This document shows, one piece after another, positions 1 through 8,778 of a stretch of 39,663 nt of DNA. The DNA lies in assembly GCA_034926605.1 (NCBI GenBank), contig JAYFQV010000003.1:1-39663 (forward strand), read 5' to 3'. Position 1 is the stretch's first letter. The number at the start of each line of letters is the position of its first letter. The notes beneath the pieces are model-generated. The model did no database searches. It was not told the DNA's origin and was given only the letters and a program-made list of their open reading frames with translations. The position numbers and the translations under genes are program-made. Origin of the DNA: CALXXL01 sp034926605. Lineage in GTDB: Bacteria > Verrucomicrobiota > Lentisphaeria > Victivallales > Victivallaceae.

Positions 1-336
1 CGAGTCTTTCGGTACATTCTCCCTTTCTCCTGCACGGTTTTTTCAACATTCTACAGAAGAAATATACATCCGCTAAGCATGAAAGTACAGCTAAACAGCT
101 GATAATCAAGAGATATTTTGTGGTTCAGCAAGCCCTATCTATGTTCATGTTTTTATTTCCATTCCAATAAAAATTCGGTTACGTGCCGAATTTTCTGTAA
201 ATTCCGGTTCAATCACCCTTGTTTAACTTGATGTATGCCTTGGGGGCACTCTGCTATTTTTAATCCAATTCCATCAGCATCGCCCCCACAAGCCGCAACA
301 ACGACTCTTGGTTCGGAAATACTTTACACTCCTTGT
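1..336. other. Left edge, no gene recognised
   Basis: No convincing coding region is visible on either strand. The stretch is AT-rich, with one short inverted repeat (listed separately). It leads into a transposase fragment on the minus strand, so it is probably degraded insertion-sequence or intergenic DNA. Confidence 0.4.
170..194. terminator. Perfect 9-bp inverted repeat, possible bidirectional terminator
   Basis: AAAATTCGG (170-178) and CCGAATTTT (186-194) form a perfect stem around a 7-base loop, with A-rich and T-rich outer bases on both strands. It lies downstream of the long minus-strand operon, where a terminator would be expected, but the stem is AT-rich at its base and the operon ends about 460 bases earlier. 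Confidence 0.3.
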
Positions 337-483
337 TCACTTTTTCAATTCCTCATTTTGAAATTGGATTACCAGATTCGGATGGAGCTGATACTTTCCG
401 GCAAGTTCGGCGATGGTCGGCTTCCCGCGCAACGCCTCAAGCGCCACCCGGCTTTTAAATTTGCTGTCGAACGACCTTTTCAT
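337..483 (-). pseudogene. Truncated IS3-family OrfA transposase fragment
   Basis: A minus-strand reading frame of 48 residues starts MKRSFDSKFKSRVALEALRG and continues with TIAELAGKYQLHPN, the typical N-terminal helix-turn-helix of IS3/IS911-group OrfA proteins, which bind the ends of the element. OrfA is normally about 90-110 residues and is followed by OrfB with the DDE catalytic domain. Here the frame stops after roughly half of OrfA and no OrfB is visible, so this is a remnant. It marks past insertion-sequence activity at the downstream edge of the polysaccharide cluster. The family call rests on the motif only. Confidence 0.6.
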
Positions 484-658
484 AAAACGGCTTCTTTCGG
501 TTTAATTTAATGGCCGTTTTACACCTGTGCAAGTTGTCCAGCATTCGGGGGAACCGCACGTTCCGTTGTGGGGGCCGCGCGGCAAACCCAAAGCCGTCAT
601 CGTAACCCTTTTTTCTGAAAAATCATATCATTTTCTCCCCGCTTAGCACAATATATGC

Positions 659-1978
659 TTACTCCGCAACTTCGCTTATAATAAAACGGGTCTTCCCCCT
701 ATCATGCGCAATACCAGAAACCTCCTCTTGAGTAACGTCAAGCTTTTGAGCCGCAAATCGGTTCCTCAACGAGGCGCACACATCTTGTACGGTTTGCGCG
801 GAGGAACTTCCAGCTGGAACGTATTTTATCAACAAAGAGTAATCCGCTCTTTGAATCACGCAAAACGCCAGAACTGCATCTGGAGTCGCATCAAAGATAG
901 TAGTCAGAAAATCTCCGGCAATGTATGATCCATCACGAAATTTAATCATATCAGTCACCCTTCCCCGAATCGGCGCCAAAAGCGGAAACCTACAACCACA
1001 GTCACACTTATGAGACATTTTACATGCATTGTCTCCATTCTGATAACGAATCAACGGAAAACACTCATTCAACAAGTCTGTAATGAGAGTTTCACCATAT
1101 TCACCGCAAGAAAGAGCTCTTTTATTTTTATCGACTACCTCAATCTCGCGTATTGTATCAAACCAATGTAACCCATTTTTCTTCGGGCACTCCGTTGCCA
1201 GCCCGAATATTTCGCAACAGCCATATTGACTGAATACCGGAGCATGAAAAATAGACTCCATGTCCATCCTCAATACACTAGGTAACGGAGCCGCTGTTGT
1301 CCAAACCGCCTTTAATGATGGAATGGAATAATTTTTCTTTCTAAGATAATAACCGAACTGCTGTACGGCTCCCACATATCCACAAATACACTTGATTCGC
1401 TTTTTTCTGGCCTCACAATAAAAATGCTCGCAACTGGAATCGTCGATAAAAGAAGCATCTAAAAAAATTCTACCCGTAGGAAACCAAGACAAAGCATTAA
1501 GAAACGAATGCGCTGGCCGATAACGATAGATAAATCCCATATTATCTGAAATATCAAGCCCCCATTCCTTCAAAATCCACCAGGAAATTACATCTATCGG
1601 CACTCGGCGGTCATGATATACTTTAATAGGCTCTCCCGTGCTGCCACCAGTTGTCGACAAACGCATATCGCCCATTTTTTGATTCTTGCAAATTATATCA
1701 TTGCCGTGTTCACGAACCTCATCTTTTGTGAGCGTAGGAACTTTTTCAAAATCATCCAACTGACGAATATCATCCGGACACATTCCCGCCCTGCGATACT
1801 TATCATGGTAGTAAGGACTAAAGTTATATGCTTGCGTCAAAATGCGTTTCAGACGTAAAAACCTCAGAGCCTGTCGTTCATCGTCCGACATCTCGCTTTC
1901 CAGGCGGAACTGTTTATAAAATCTAAATGCCGAATTGCGCAATAATGCGTTTTTCAATAAAAAAATGTGAGATTTCAT
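659..1978 (-). CDS. CapK/PaaK-like adenylate-forming enzyme (last gene of operon)
   Basis: A 439-residue member of the phenylacetate-CoA-ligase-like (CapK) family found in capsule and O-antigen loci. Such proteins activate a carboxylate as acyl-adenylate, presumably to modify the polysaccharide; the substrate is not known. Visible marks are the ATP-binding glycine-rich loop STTGGSTGEP near residue 110, a GDN motif followed by a Cys-rich CxCG segment before PLLAPIRGR, and the C-terminal lid region. The ATG at 1978 is preferred to an in-frame TTG nine bases upstream, since GGAAAA precedes it and its N-terminus then matches in length the paralogue at 3468-4802. It is separated from the upstream glycosyltransferase by about 300 bases. 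Cytoplasmic. Confidence 0.8.
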   Translation of the reverse strand: MKSHIFLLKNALLRNSAFRFYKQFRLESEMSDDERQALRFLRLKRILTQAYNFSPYYHDKYRRAGMCPDDIRQLDDFEKVPTLTKDEVREHGNDIICKNQKMGDMRLSTTGGSTGEPIKVYHDRRVPIDVISWWILKEWGLDISDNMGFIYRYRPAHSFLNALSWFPTGRIFLDASFIDDSSCEHFYCEARKKRIKCICGYVGAVQQFGYYLRKKNYSIPSLKAVWTTAAPLPSVLRMDMESIFHAPVFSQYGCCEIFGLATECPKKNGLHWFDTIREIEVVDKNKRALSCGEYGETLITDLLNECFPLIRYQNGDNACKMSHKCDCGCRFPLLAPIRGRVTDMIKFRDGSYIAGDFLTTIFDATPDAVLAFCVIQRADYSLLIKYVPAGSSSAQTVQDVCASLRNRFAAQKLDVTQEEVSGIAHDRGKTRFIISEVAE

Positions 1979-2275
1979 TTTTTCCAATAGTTTTATATAA
2001 TTTAGAAATTACCGGCAGACGTTCATTATAATCATTCAATTGCGTATTACAAATATTAGCACGAACCTGCATCCAGGTTTTTATTCCCATATAAAATGAA
2101 CCGGAATAAGCCAACATAACATTTAACCCAAATGGTTCTCATCATTCCACGCCAACATCATCACTCCATTTAGAGGTTCCTTGACATTGCCAGAACGAAC
2201 CATGCTGAGAACGAACCTTATTTAGCCATGCGCACATAGGGCACGAATATGCAAGGATGAACATATGAAATAGAA
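1979..2275. other. Intergenic gap inside the operon, no gene recognised
   Basis: About 300 AT-rich bases separate two minus-strand genes that otherwise belong to one tightly packed operon. A 64-codon minus-strand frame (1923-2117) overlaps the next gene and resembles nothing I know; I do not call it. The gap may mark a point where a cassette was inserted or lost, or hold an internal promoter, but I see no strong promoter boxes. Confidence 0.35.
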
Positions 2276-3448
2276 TTATTTTGCCGCCAGATGTTCCAGC
2301 TTTTCAGAGAGCATCAATGCTTGACTATCCAACAAATATCCTTTAAATACCGAATTGCGCCTCTCGAACCGGGAGTGATCATATTTCAATAACCACGCCC
2401 GCTTCAAGGCCTGATATACCCCTTCATAATCTCCGTGGAATGTCGTAAATATGGTGTCTGGAGAACGGCCAAGCAATGCCGCACTCGGACTCTTAGGCGT
2501 GGTAATCGCTATAATAGGCCGGTCAACCCCAAGATATTCATATATTTTTGTAGATGAAAATACATTATCCGGGGCATCGGGATCAACATCGATAAGTGCG
2601 GTAGCTTTGGCAAATGCGTCATATACATTGTTGACCCGAGGCAACAATTTGATCTGTCGGCGCAATGTTTCCGATGTCAAGAGCTCTATTACGCCTTGCG
2701 CCCGACATCCCAACAGATGTAATTCCGCCTTCGGGAAATCGTTGAGCAGACGCTCAAACCCCAAAATCAGCGAATCGGCTTTTCTTGCACCATAAAAAGA
2801 GCCGGCGTAACAAAACACCGGGAACGAATTGGCATTGTCCCCAAGCTCCCGGAACTCCGGAATAAAATTGGGTTGTACAAAACTTTTGGCGCCTAATTCC
2901 GGCAATTCACACCCGGCGGATTGAAAATCAAGCATTTGCTGCGTCCCAAAAGAACATTGCCGGGCATTCTGCAGTATTTTGCGTGACTGACAAAGCCGGG
3001 CTCTACGCATGGGATTGTCGGGTTCCATATAAAATGGAGCCGGTATGGGATCGGAAAAATATGCGGAATGCGGAATATGAAATTTATCGGACAAATATGC
3101 ACCTACCATTCCGCTTGCAATCGGATTGGAACGGCTGTAAATCACATCAGGTTTCCAAGACCGGCACAATTCAGAGCCGATTACTTTAGCCCTCCGCTCC
3201 CACAATATATGCAGGCAATCGCGATTCACCAACCCGCTGATAAAAACAACACTTCTTGACGAAAGCCAAGATATCTCACTGCAAGCATAGGTTTCTGGGC
3301 CATGCGCATCGCCAGAATATGTCGAATTGCTGCTGCAAATAACCTTTATCTCATGATTCAGATTCGCAAGCTCACCCAAAATTCCGATACTGAGTATCCC
3401 GCATGGGTTTACTGAATTATAGCTGTGTGTCGAAACAAGAATCTTCAT
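2276..3448 (-). CDS. GT-B fold glycosyltransferase (GT4-like)
   Basis: A 390-residue protein beginning MKILVSTHSYNS, with the two-Rossmann-domain layout of GT-B glycosyltransferases. The C-terminal half shows the acceptable GT4-type pattern: FCYAGSFYGARK (start of the nucleotide-binding domain, about residue 210), LHLLGC, and FSSTKIYEYLGVDRPIIAI, where the glutamate before YLG matches the nucleotide-ribose contact of GT4 enzymes. It should add one sugar to the lipid-linked repeat unit at the inner membrane face. It lies between the two CapK-like genes, 19 bases downstream of one of them. Donor and acceptor cannot be deduced. Confidence 0.75.
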   Translation of the reverse strand: MKILVSTHSYNSVNPCGILSIGILGELANLNHEIKVICSSNSTYSGDAHGPETYACSEISWLSSRSVVFISGLVNRDCLHILWERRAKVIGSELCRSWKPDVIYSRSNPIASGMVGAYLSDKFHIPHSAYFSDPIPAPFYMEPDNPMRRARLCQSRKILQNARQCSFGTQQMLDFQSAGCELPELGAKSFVQPNFIPEFRELGDNANSFPVFCYAGSFYGARKADSLILGFERLLNDFPKAELHLLGCRAQGVIELLTSETLRRQIKLLPRVNNVYDAFAKATALIDVDPDAPDNVFSSTKIYEYLGVDRPIIAITTPKSPSAALLGRSPDTIFTTFHGDYEGVYQALKRAWLLKYDHSRFERRNSVFKGYLLDSQALMLSEKLEHLAAK

Positions 3449-3467
3449 AGATGTTCAACCGCCTCCG

Positions 3468-4802
3468 TTATTCTTTCTCTCTAAGAATAAAGCGAAACTT
3501 ACCATGGTCGTGTTCTATCTGAGAAACCCTTTCAAGCAATACATTGCTACGCGTTCCAATCAAATTCTTAAGTCCATTGAAAACCGCATCTATATTGGCA
3601 TCTCCTTGAAAAATTCCGGTTGGTACAACTCTTAAGATTACGGTCCCGTCAAGTTTCTGAAAAACCTGAAACGCCTGAACCGAATCGGCATACGCATCGA
3701 AAATTGTTGTCAAATAATCCCCCGCGATACAACTGCCATCAGAAAAGACTATCATATCGGAAGTTCGCCCCTTAACCGCATCCATCAACGGAAACGGCAT
3801 GCCACAAGAACAAGTGTGCAGCAATTTGCGCCCGACATCACCATTCTTATAACGTATAAACGGAAATGACTTATTCACAAAATCTGTGACAACAATATCA
3901 CCATATTCGCCATCCGGGACATTATTGTCACTATCATCTACAAACTCAACACGATGCAGGTCACTTAATATATGCAACCCTTCATGTTTCTGACATTCAG
4001 CCGCAAGAAAATGTATCTCACAACTGCCATATTGATCAAAAACCTGTGCCTTAAACACTTTTGAAATGAATAATCTATGCGGTTTCGGCAATGGAGCAGA
4101 AGTCGTAATCACGGCTTTAAGCGGTAATGAAATTTTATTTTCATGTACATAAGTGGCCAGCTGATATATTCCGCCTTCATACCCCCAGATATATTGGATG
4201 TCATATTTCTTGGCAAGCTCGATAAACTCCTCCATACTCTTGGGGGAAATCATCATCGCGTTTAAAAACACCCGCTTCTTTGGCCAGTCCCAAATTAAAG
4301 ATTTAACACGATTAACCGACGTATCGGCTCTTCTTATTACCGAAGCAACATTGTCTTCCGGATTAAGCCCCCACCAGCTCAAGGTGCGAAAAGAGATATT
4401 CAAATATGGCTCCGCTTTCTCGTGGTAAAACCTCAGTGGCGTTCCAGTGCTGCCGCCGGTTCCAACTTTGAATATACTTTTGCGCTTGACATCCCGGCAA
4501 ACCATATCCTCAACATTATTTTTAATTTCTTCCCGCGTAAGAAGCGGAACCTTCTGAATATCATCGGAGCTTCTAATATCAGATGGCGTAATACCGGCTT
4601 CGCTGTACTTTCTGTGATAAAAATCACATTGTTCAAAAGCCCTCGTGAAAATACATTTAAATTGATTAAAGTTAAAAACTTCTAAATTCTCGGGCGATAA
4701 GCTCTGATTTAAAAGCAATTGCCGATAAATGCCATCTGGTTCGCCTTTATATCGCCTTAATATATTAACTTTTTTCAAAAATACAGCTCTCTTTATCGAC
4801 AT
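3468..4802 (-). CDS. CapK/PaaK-like adenylate-forming enzyme
   Basis: A 444-residue paralogue of the protein at 659-1978. It carries the phosphate-binding loop GTGGSTGTP (about residue 115), an RYKNGDVGR motif, a CSCG segment and VKGRTSDMI, all typical of the PaaK/CapK adenylation fold. Family knowledge says these enzymes make an acyl-adenylate or acyl-CoA; in capsule clusters they are thought to supply an acyl or amino-acyl decoration. AAAGGGGAAG lies about 12 bases before the ATG at 4802. Having two copies in one operon suggests two decorated positions or a two-step activation, but that is inference. Confidence 0.8.
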   Translation of the reverse strand: MSIKRAVFLKKVNILRRYKGEPDGIYRQLLLNQSLSPENLEVFNFNQFKCIFTRAFEQCDFYHRKYSEAGITPSDIRSSDDIQKVPLLTREEIKNNVEDMVCRDVKRKSIFKVGTGGSTGTPLRFYHEKAEPYLNISFRTLSWWGLNPEDNVASVIRRADTSVNRVKSLIWDWPKKRVFLNAMMISPKSMEEFIELAKKYDIQYIWGYEGGIYQLATYVHENKISLPLKAVITTSAPLPKPHRLFISKVFKAQVFDQYGSCEIHFLAAECQKHEGLHILSDLHRVEFVDDSDNNVPDGEYGDIVVTDFVNKSFPFIRYKNGDVGRKLLHTCSCGMPFPLMDAVKGRTSDMIVFSDGSCIAGDYLTTIFDAYADSVQAFQVFQKLDGTVILRVVPTGIFQGDANIDAVFNGLKNLIGTRSNVLLERVSQIEHDHGKFRFILREKE

Positions 4803-4862
4803 AATAAATCCGCTTCCCCTTTAATATTTTAATATGTAAATATCGTATGATACATGGTTAGG

Positions 4863-5462
4863 TTAAATATCGTCCCGCATCTTTATTACTTTTGCGGGAT
4901 TACCGACCACAATCGCATAGTCCGGAACATCCTTGGTGACAACCGCTCCTGCGCCAATAATCGCATGACAACCGATACGAGCCACATTCTGAAGTATCAT
5001 GCATTTTAATCCCAACCAGGCACCATCACATATCTCCAACGAAGAAGGCTGTGCCGGAGATTTAGGATCAAGGCCATGCGAATGAGTTAAAATGATAACC
5101 TGCTCGGAGATCATGCAGTTATTGCCTATCAAAATATTGCCTGTGTAATCTATAAAACAACCACGATCTATCGCTGTATCATCTCCGATTATACAACTTG
5201 CTTCATTTGTATCGGTACATATGGTAACCTTGTCTGCAATAGAAACTCTCGCGTTAAATTCAATTTTTTCAGGATAAAAAAATGAACAACCTAGCCCTAT
5301 GCGACAGCCTCTGCCGCACCCCTTCAGCGTACTGCCCTGCATAACGGTCGCAATTTTTCTTCTAATTGTGCGCCATGTGGCGGACAACATATAAAAAACG
5401 GAAAAAGGCAGTTTACCCCAGCGTCCGACCGATTTTTTATCTTTATTCTGCGACATCGGCAT
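4863..5462 (-). CDS. Left-handed beta-helix (hexapeptide) O-acyltransferase
   Basis: A 199-residue protein of the maltose/galactoside O-acetyltransferase family (WbbJ/WcaF type). From about residue 70 it shows repeated hexapeptide turns, the catalytic histidine in ILTHSHG (about residue 128), and the family C-terminal signature GAGAVVTKDVPDYAIVVGNPAKVI. The family transfers acetyl from acetyl-CoA to a sugar hydroxyl, working as a trimer in the cytoplasm. AAGGGAG precedes the ATG at 5462; a second ATG six bases on (5456) is an alternative. The start overlaps the end of the upstream glycosyltransferase gene by 20 bases, consistent with translational coupling. Probably acetylates the repeat unit. 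Confidence 0.85.
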   Translation of the reverse strand: MPMSQNKDKKSVGRWGKLPFSVFYMLSATWRTIRRKIATVMQGSTLKGCGRGCRIGLGCSFFYPEKIEFNARVSIADKVTICTDTNEASCIIGDDTAIDRGCFIDYTGNILIGNNCMISEQVIILTHSHGLDPKSPAQPSSLEICDGAWLGLKCMILQNVARIGCHAIIGAGAVVTKDVPDYAIVVGNPAKVIKMRDDI

Positions 5463-6573
5463 AGAACTCCCTTAATTTTTGTGTTAATTGCTTCGCATGG
5501 CTATTATTCCTAAACTTCTTTCTGCAATCTTCGAACGTGGCATAGCTGGCAATCGCCAACCGCTTGCGCAAGCTGTAATCGGCAATCAGCCGTTCAAGCA
5601 CATCCGCAATCGATTCTGGATTTTTCACCTCTATACCCAATGAATTATCTTCATCGCACATTCGAGATGGAATACTCCCGACCATGGTGGTGACAATTGG
5701 CAGCGAATGAGCCATCGCCTCATACAAAACTCGCGGAAAGCCTTCCGTATGGCTGGGCAGGCAAAAGATGTCGGCCCGGTCATATATCTCATCCAGCTTG
5801 GCAGCACCGCTGACAAGTCCGGCTAGTTCAACATACTCGGATATGCCCAAAACCTTGATCTTATCAACAACATCCCGCCCATACGCGCCCACCAGAACCA
5901 GACGGAACCGGTATTTGCGCTCGATCAACATCTTTACCGCTGCCAATAGCTCGAATACCCCCTTTGCATATTCACATCTGCCTACGAACAAAATACGCAA
6001 GTTATCGCCGGGAACCGGAATTTTCGCCTCACATGGCTCCCGATTAAACACCTCGCTCATGGGCGCCACCTCTTCACAATTGCGACATTCGGGCCACACG
6101 CGGTGAACAATAAAAACACCTGTTGCAAAAATAAAGGCAGCATTCTTTATAGCCGCCACGTGTTTTCGGCTAGCACCTAGTTCTCCGCGAACGTACAAAC
6201 CGTATGGACGCTTCATAAGTCGGCAACATGCCATAAACAACGTGCCCAAAGCCCCCGGGTAATATATATATACAAAATCCGCTTTAACCGTCATCATGAA
6301 AACACTAAAGACCAGTTTTGCCATCACAAAAGGCAATGATAACAATGAACATGTCTGCTTCGGCTGGAATGGTCTTAAAATAACCTTTTCCGGAATCTCA
6401 TGGTCGGCGAGATTTTTTACCTTTTCGCTCTCTTCCGGAAGGGCTAATGCCGCATATTCCACCGTGTTGCCATATGATATAAGCTCGGCAAGAAACTCGC
6501 AGAGTTGCTTATGAGAACAAAATCGCGTCCCTCTAACAGTAACATTTCCATTGCTTACAATCACGATTCGCAT
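5443..6573 (-). CDS. GT4 family glycosyltransferase
   Basis: A 376-residue retaining GT-B glycosyltransferase. The C-terminal domain contains ILFVGRCEYAKGV (about residue 190), LVLVGAYG, and CLPSHTEGFPRVLYEAMAHS with the E-x7-E pair that binds the donor nucleotide in GT4 enzymes. The N-terminal acceptor domain has a hydrophobic stretch around residues 75-125 that may touch the membrane. It starts at an ATG directly after the stop codon of the upstream gene (TAA-ATG, no spacer) and overlaps the acyltransferase downstream. It should add one sugar of the repeat unit at the cytoplasmic face; which sugar is unknown. Confidence 0.85.
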   Translation of the reverse strand: MRIVIVSNGNVTVRGTRFCSHKQLCEFLAELISYGNTVEYAALALPEESEKVKNLADHEIPEKVILRPFQPKQTCSLLSLPFVMAKLVFSVFMMTVKADFVYIYYPGALGTLFMACCRLMKRPYGLYVRGELGASRKHVAAIKNAAFIFATGVFIVHRVWPECRNCEEVAPMSEVFNREPCEAKIPVPGDNLRILFVGRCEYAKGVFELLAAVKMLIERKYRFRLVLVGAYGRDVVDKIKVLGISEYVELAGLVSGAAKLDEIYDRADIFCLPSHTEGFPRVLYEAMAHSLPIVTTMVGSIPSRMCDEDNSLGIEVKNPESIADVLERLIADYSLRKRLAIASYATFEDCRKKFRNNSHAKQLTQKLREFYADVAE

Positions 6574-7923
6574 TTATTCGCCACCGTTTTTTCCACTTTT
6601 TGTCATGCTGCCATCATCTTTAATATTTGCGGTTATTCGACTTATAGCAAGTTTTTCAATAGTGATATTGTTGCCTCGACAGATCATAGCAAGTTGCCAA
6701 TAATCACTGCCTTTTTGTGGCGGCATCAATGCAGAAAGCCTGACCTTACCATCCACTCCGGTAATAAAACACAACTTTCGACTGCCCACAAAAGACCAGC
6801 GCTCCCGATATTCAAGCCCCAAAAGACTCAACTCGCCACCGGCGGGAATCGTCGCCTCGCACCATATGACATATGTTCCATCGACCGGAAAATGAGTGTT
6901 GTTAGTAAACATGATCGGCAGTTCAGCACTGAATCGCCACGTGCCGGAAGAAGTACAGGATATTTTCGGCGAATTACCATGCGCATCCCAAACGCCGGGA
7001 GTATTGAATCCCGGGGTCCACCCGGAAGGCAGAAACGCAGACTCCGCTTCCGATACGCCAAGGCTCCGCAAACGTTGAGACACGTCCACATCCGCCTTAA
7101 CCTTTTCCGCAGGAAACAGCGAATATTCCCACTCCCGCGGTTGCTCTCGCAATGCATCATAAATAGAACTTCGTTCGGTACGAAACAAAATATATTTGCG
7201 TTTGTCTTTCGGACGAATATAGCAATATACCGGAATCAAATCCTCATTGAAAGCTTTATGCCAAAGGTCACGCATATCTTCCTGCTTGTCTTCGCAAGTC
7301 ATAATATATATTCCGGCGTGAGCATATCTCAGCTCCGTCAACGATACTTCGTTCTTGAAAAAATCAATGATATTCTGATCTGCCACTATTCCGGAATAAT
7401 CTGAACCTGCCGGAACTACCAGCGCCACATTGTCGCCGAATCCGACATAGTTCGGTGATGACATAAAGCTATAAACTATTCCGAATGGAATATTCTGGCT
7501 TTTCATGTCGATAGCCAATGCCACTGGAAGGTCATTGAAATATGGTTTGGACTCTTGCTCCCGCATTCCTTTCACCCCACACGTCAGCATAATGGCAAGC
7601 AAAAGAACAATACCCGCCCAACATGCCTTCCGTCCCGCTGCTTTTTCTTTTCTTAATGCCGCATACCAAATGGTAGCCGCCGTTGCAACAGACATCACGC
7701 CATATCCGGACAATACTATAATCAACAAAACCGGCGGCATCATATAGCGTTGAGTAAACGCAAAAGGAATTCGCCATAGAATTACCAGACCCAATCCGAT
7801 AAGAAAGAACAATTCTCCACGCTGCAATTTATGGTGCTGTAACAACAAGCTGCCAGCCCCCATCAGCCCAGCAACCATGATGGGAATAAACCCGGCCTCA
7901 AATATCATGCCAATCCAACTCAT
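6574..7923 (-). CDS. C-terminal half of a split GT-C-like membrane protein
   Basis: A 449-residue protein with about four or five membrane helices in the first 120 residues, followed by a long soluble, probably periplasmic domain of about 320 residues. The second half (from about residue 290) looks like a beta-rich, carbohydrate-binding-type module (TPGVWDAHGNSPKI, GTWRFSAELPI). It starts at ATG 7923, overlapping the stop of 7920-8729 by ATGA. Read together, the two products have the layout of one GT39/ArnT-like glycosyltransferase: helices with the catalytic loop first, more helices, then a periplasmic domain. Alone it lacks the catalytic N-terminal loop. The function call depends on its partner. 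Confidence 0.6.
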   Translation of the reverse strand: MSWIGMIFEAGFIPIMVAGLMGAGSLLLQHHKLQRGELFFLIGLGLVILWRIPFAFTQRYMMPPVLLIIVLSGYGVMSVATAATIWYAALRKEKAAGRKACWAGIVLLLAIMLTCGVKGMREQESKPYFNDLPVALAIDMKSQNIPFGIVYSFMSSPNYVGFGDNVALVVPAGSDYSGIVADQNIIDFFKNEVSLTELRYAHAGIYIMTCEDKQEDMRDLWHKAFNEDLIPVYCYIRPKDKRKYILFRTERSSIYDALREQPREWEYSLFPAEKVKADVDVSQRLRSLGVSEAESAFLPSGWTPGFNTPGVWDAHGNSPKISCTSSGTWRFSAELPIMFTNNTHFPVDGTYVIWCEATIPAGGELSLLGLEYRERWSFVGSRKLCFITGVDGKVRLSALMPPQKGSDYWQLAMICRGNNITIEKLAISRITANIKDDGSMTKSGKNGGE

Positions 7924-8729
7924 ATTTCGGTCATCTTGTCTAGTTGATAAATTTTACTCCAATAATTATGGGGGAACCATAGTCCGGTCGTCAATCTTAT
8001 GCCGCCGAGCCATAGTCCGGCAAATAATACCACAAAAAGCATCGTCTCTACCATACGCTGCCGATAATGAACCTTTGACATCCAAACGCCCACTACGCCG
8101 AGCAGCAATAATTCTATTCCCTCTATCCGGGTCAAAAACCCCACAGCCGCAATTATAGACATTGCCCCAATAAGGCAATAACGGCGGCTATAACACTGTT
8201 CTGCCAGAACAATTAAAGCCAGCATCATCATCAACATAAACATAGGCCAATAAAACTGCTCTCTTAAAACCACCATGCCGTGCCGTACCAAATACGGAGC
8301 TACCGCGGCTATTCCGACAGACATCAATGCCACAAGATTATGCGAAAATAATTTCTGCGTCACCACATATATAAGCCACAAAAGCAAAAGTCCGCAAATT
8401 AGAGCCCCCCAGTGTGACACAATTTCAGGCGCAATTCCGGTTGCCTTTGAGATGTGCACCATGCAATATGGATAAAAAGGCAAAGATAAATATGTATCTG
8501 GCATTTTGCCGCTCAAGAGCCACTCATGAATCGTCGACAAATAACGGGATTCATCTATCGGCGCCCTATCCATATTTATATAATATGCCCAGCGAAGCAA
8601 TCCCCCCAGAAGCAAGATAAAGAATAAAAATGCCCAACGCAAATACGTTGGAACCGAACGACACGGCAAACAGCATCGCGCTAGCGGAATCTGCGCCCAG
8701 TGCCAACCTGTTTTATGATCATCACGCAT
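7920..8729 (-). CDS. N-terminal half of a split GT39-like membrane glycosyltransferase
   Basis: A 269-residue membrane protein with about seven helices. After the first helix comes RAPIDESRYLSTIHEWLLSG, in which the Asp-Glu pair matches the catalytic first extracytoplasmic loop of GT-C enzymes (PMT/ArnT, GT39), and VVLREQFYWPMFM resembles the later conserved R-E segment. GT39 enzymes use lipid-phosphate-linked sugars and act on the periplasmic side. At this length it lacks the last helices and the periplasmic domain, which are encoded by the overlapping downstream gene. Start: ATG 8729, with AGGA about 9 bases upstream, is preferred to ATG 8738, where the AGG directly abuts the codon. Confidence 0.65.
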   Translation of the reverse strand: MRDDHKTGWHWAQIPLARCCLPCRSVPTYLRWAFLFFILLLGGLLRWAYYINMDRAPIDESRYLSTIHEWLLSGKMPDTYLSLPFYPYCMVHISKATGIAPEIVSHWGALICGLLLLWLIYVVTQKLFSHNLVALMSVGIAAVAPYLVRHGMVVLREQFYWPMFMLMMMLALIVLAEQCYSRRYCLIGAMSIIAAVGFLTRIEGIELLLLGVVGVWMSKVHYRQRMVETMLFVVLFAGLWLGGIRLTTGLWFPHNYWSKIYQLDKMTEI

Positions 8730-8778
8730 AATTTTCATCCTGACAAAACATCCAGCAAGCCCCTCTGAATAAAAACAA

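Noticed and set aside
1923..2117. 64-residue minus-strand frame overlapping the start of the last CapK-like gene, considered as a frameshifted N-terminal extension
   Set aside because: The CapK-like protein without it has the same N-terminal length as its paralogue at 3468-4802, so no missing part is needed, and the frame has no recognisable sequence.
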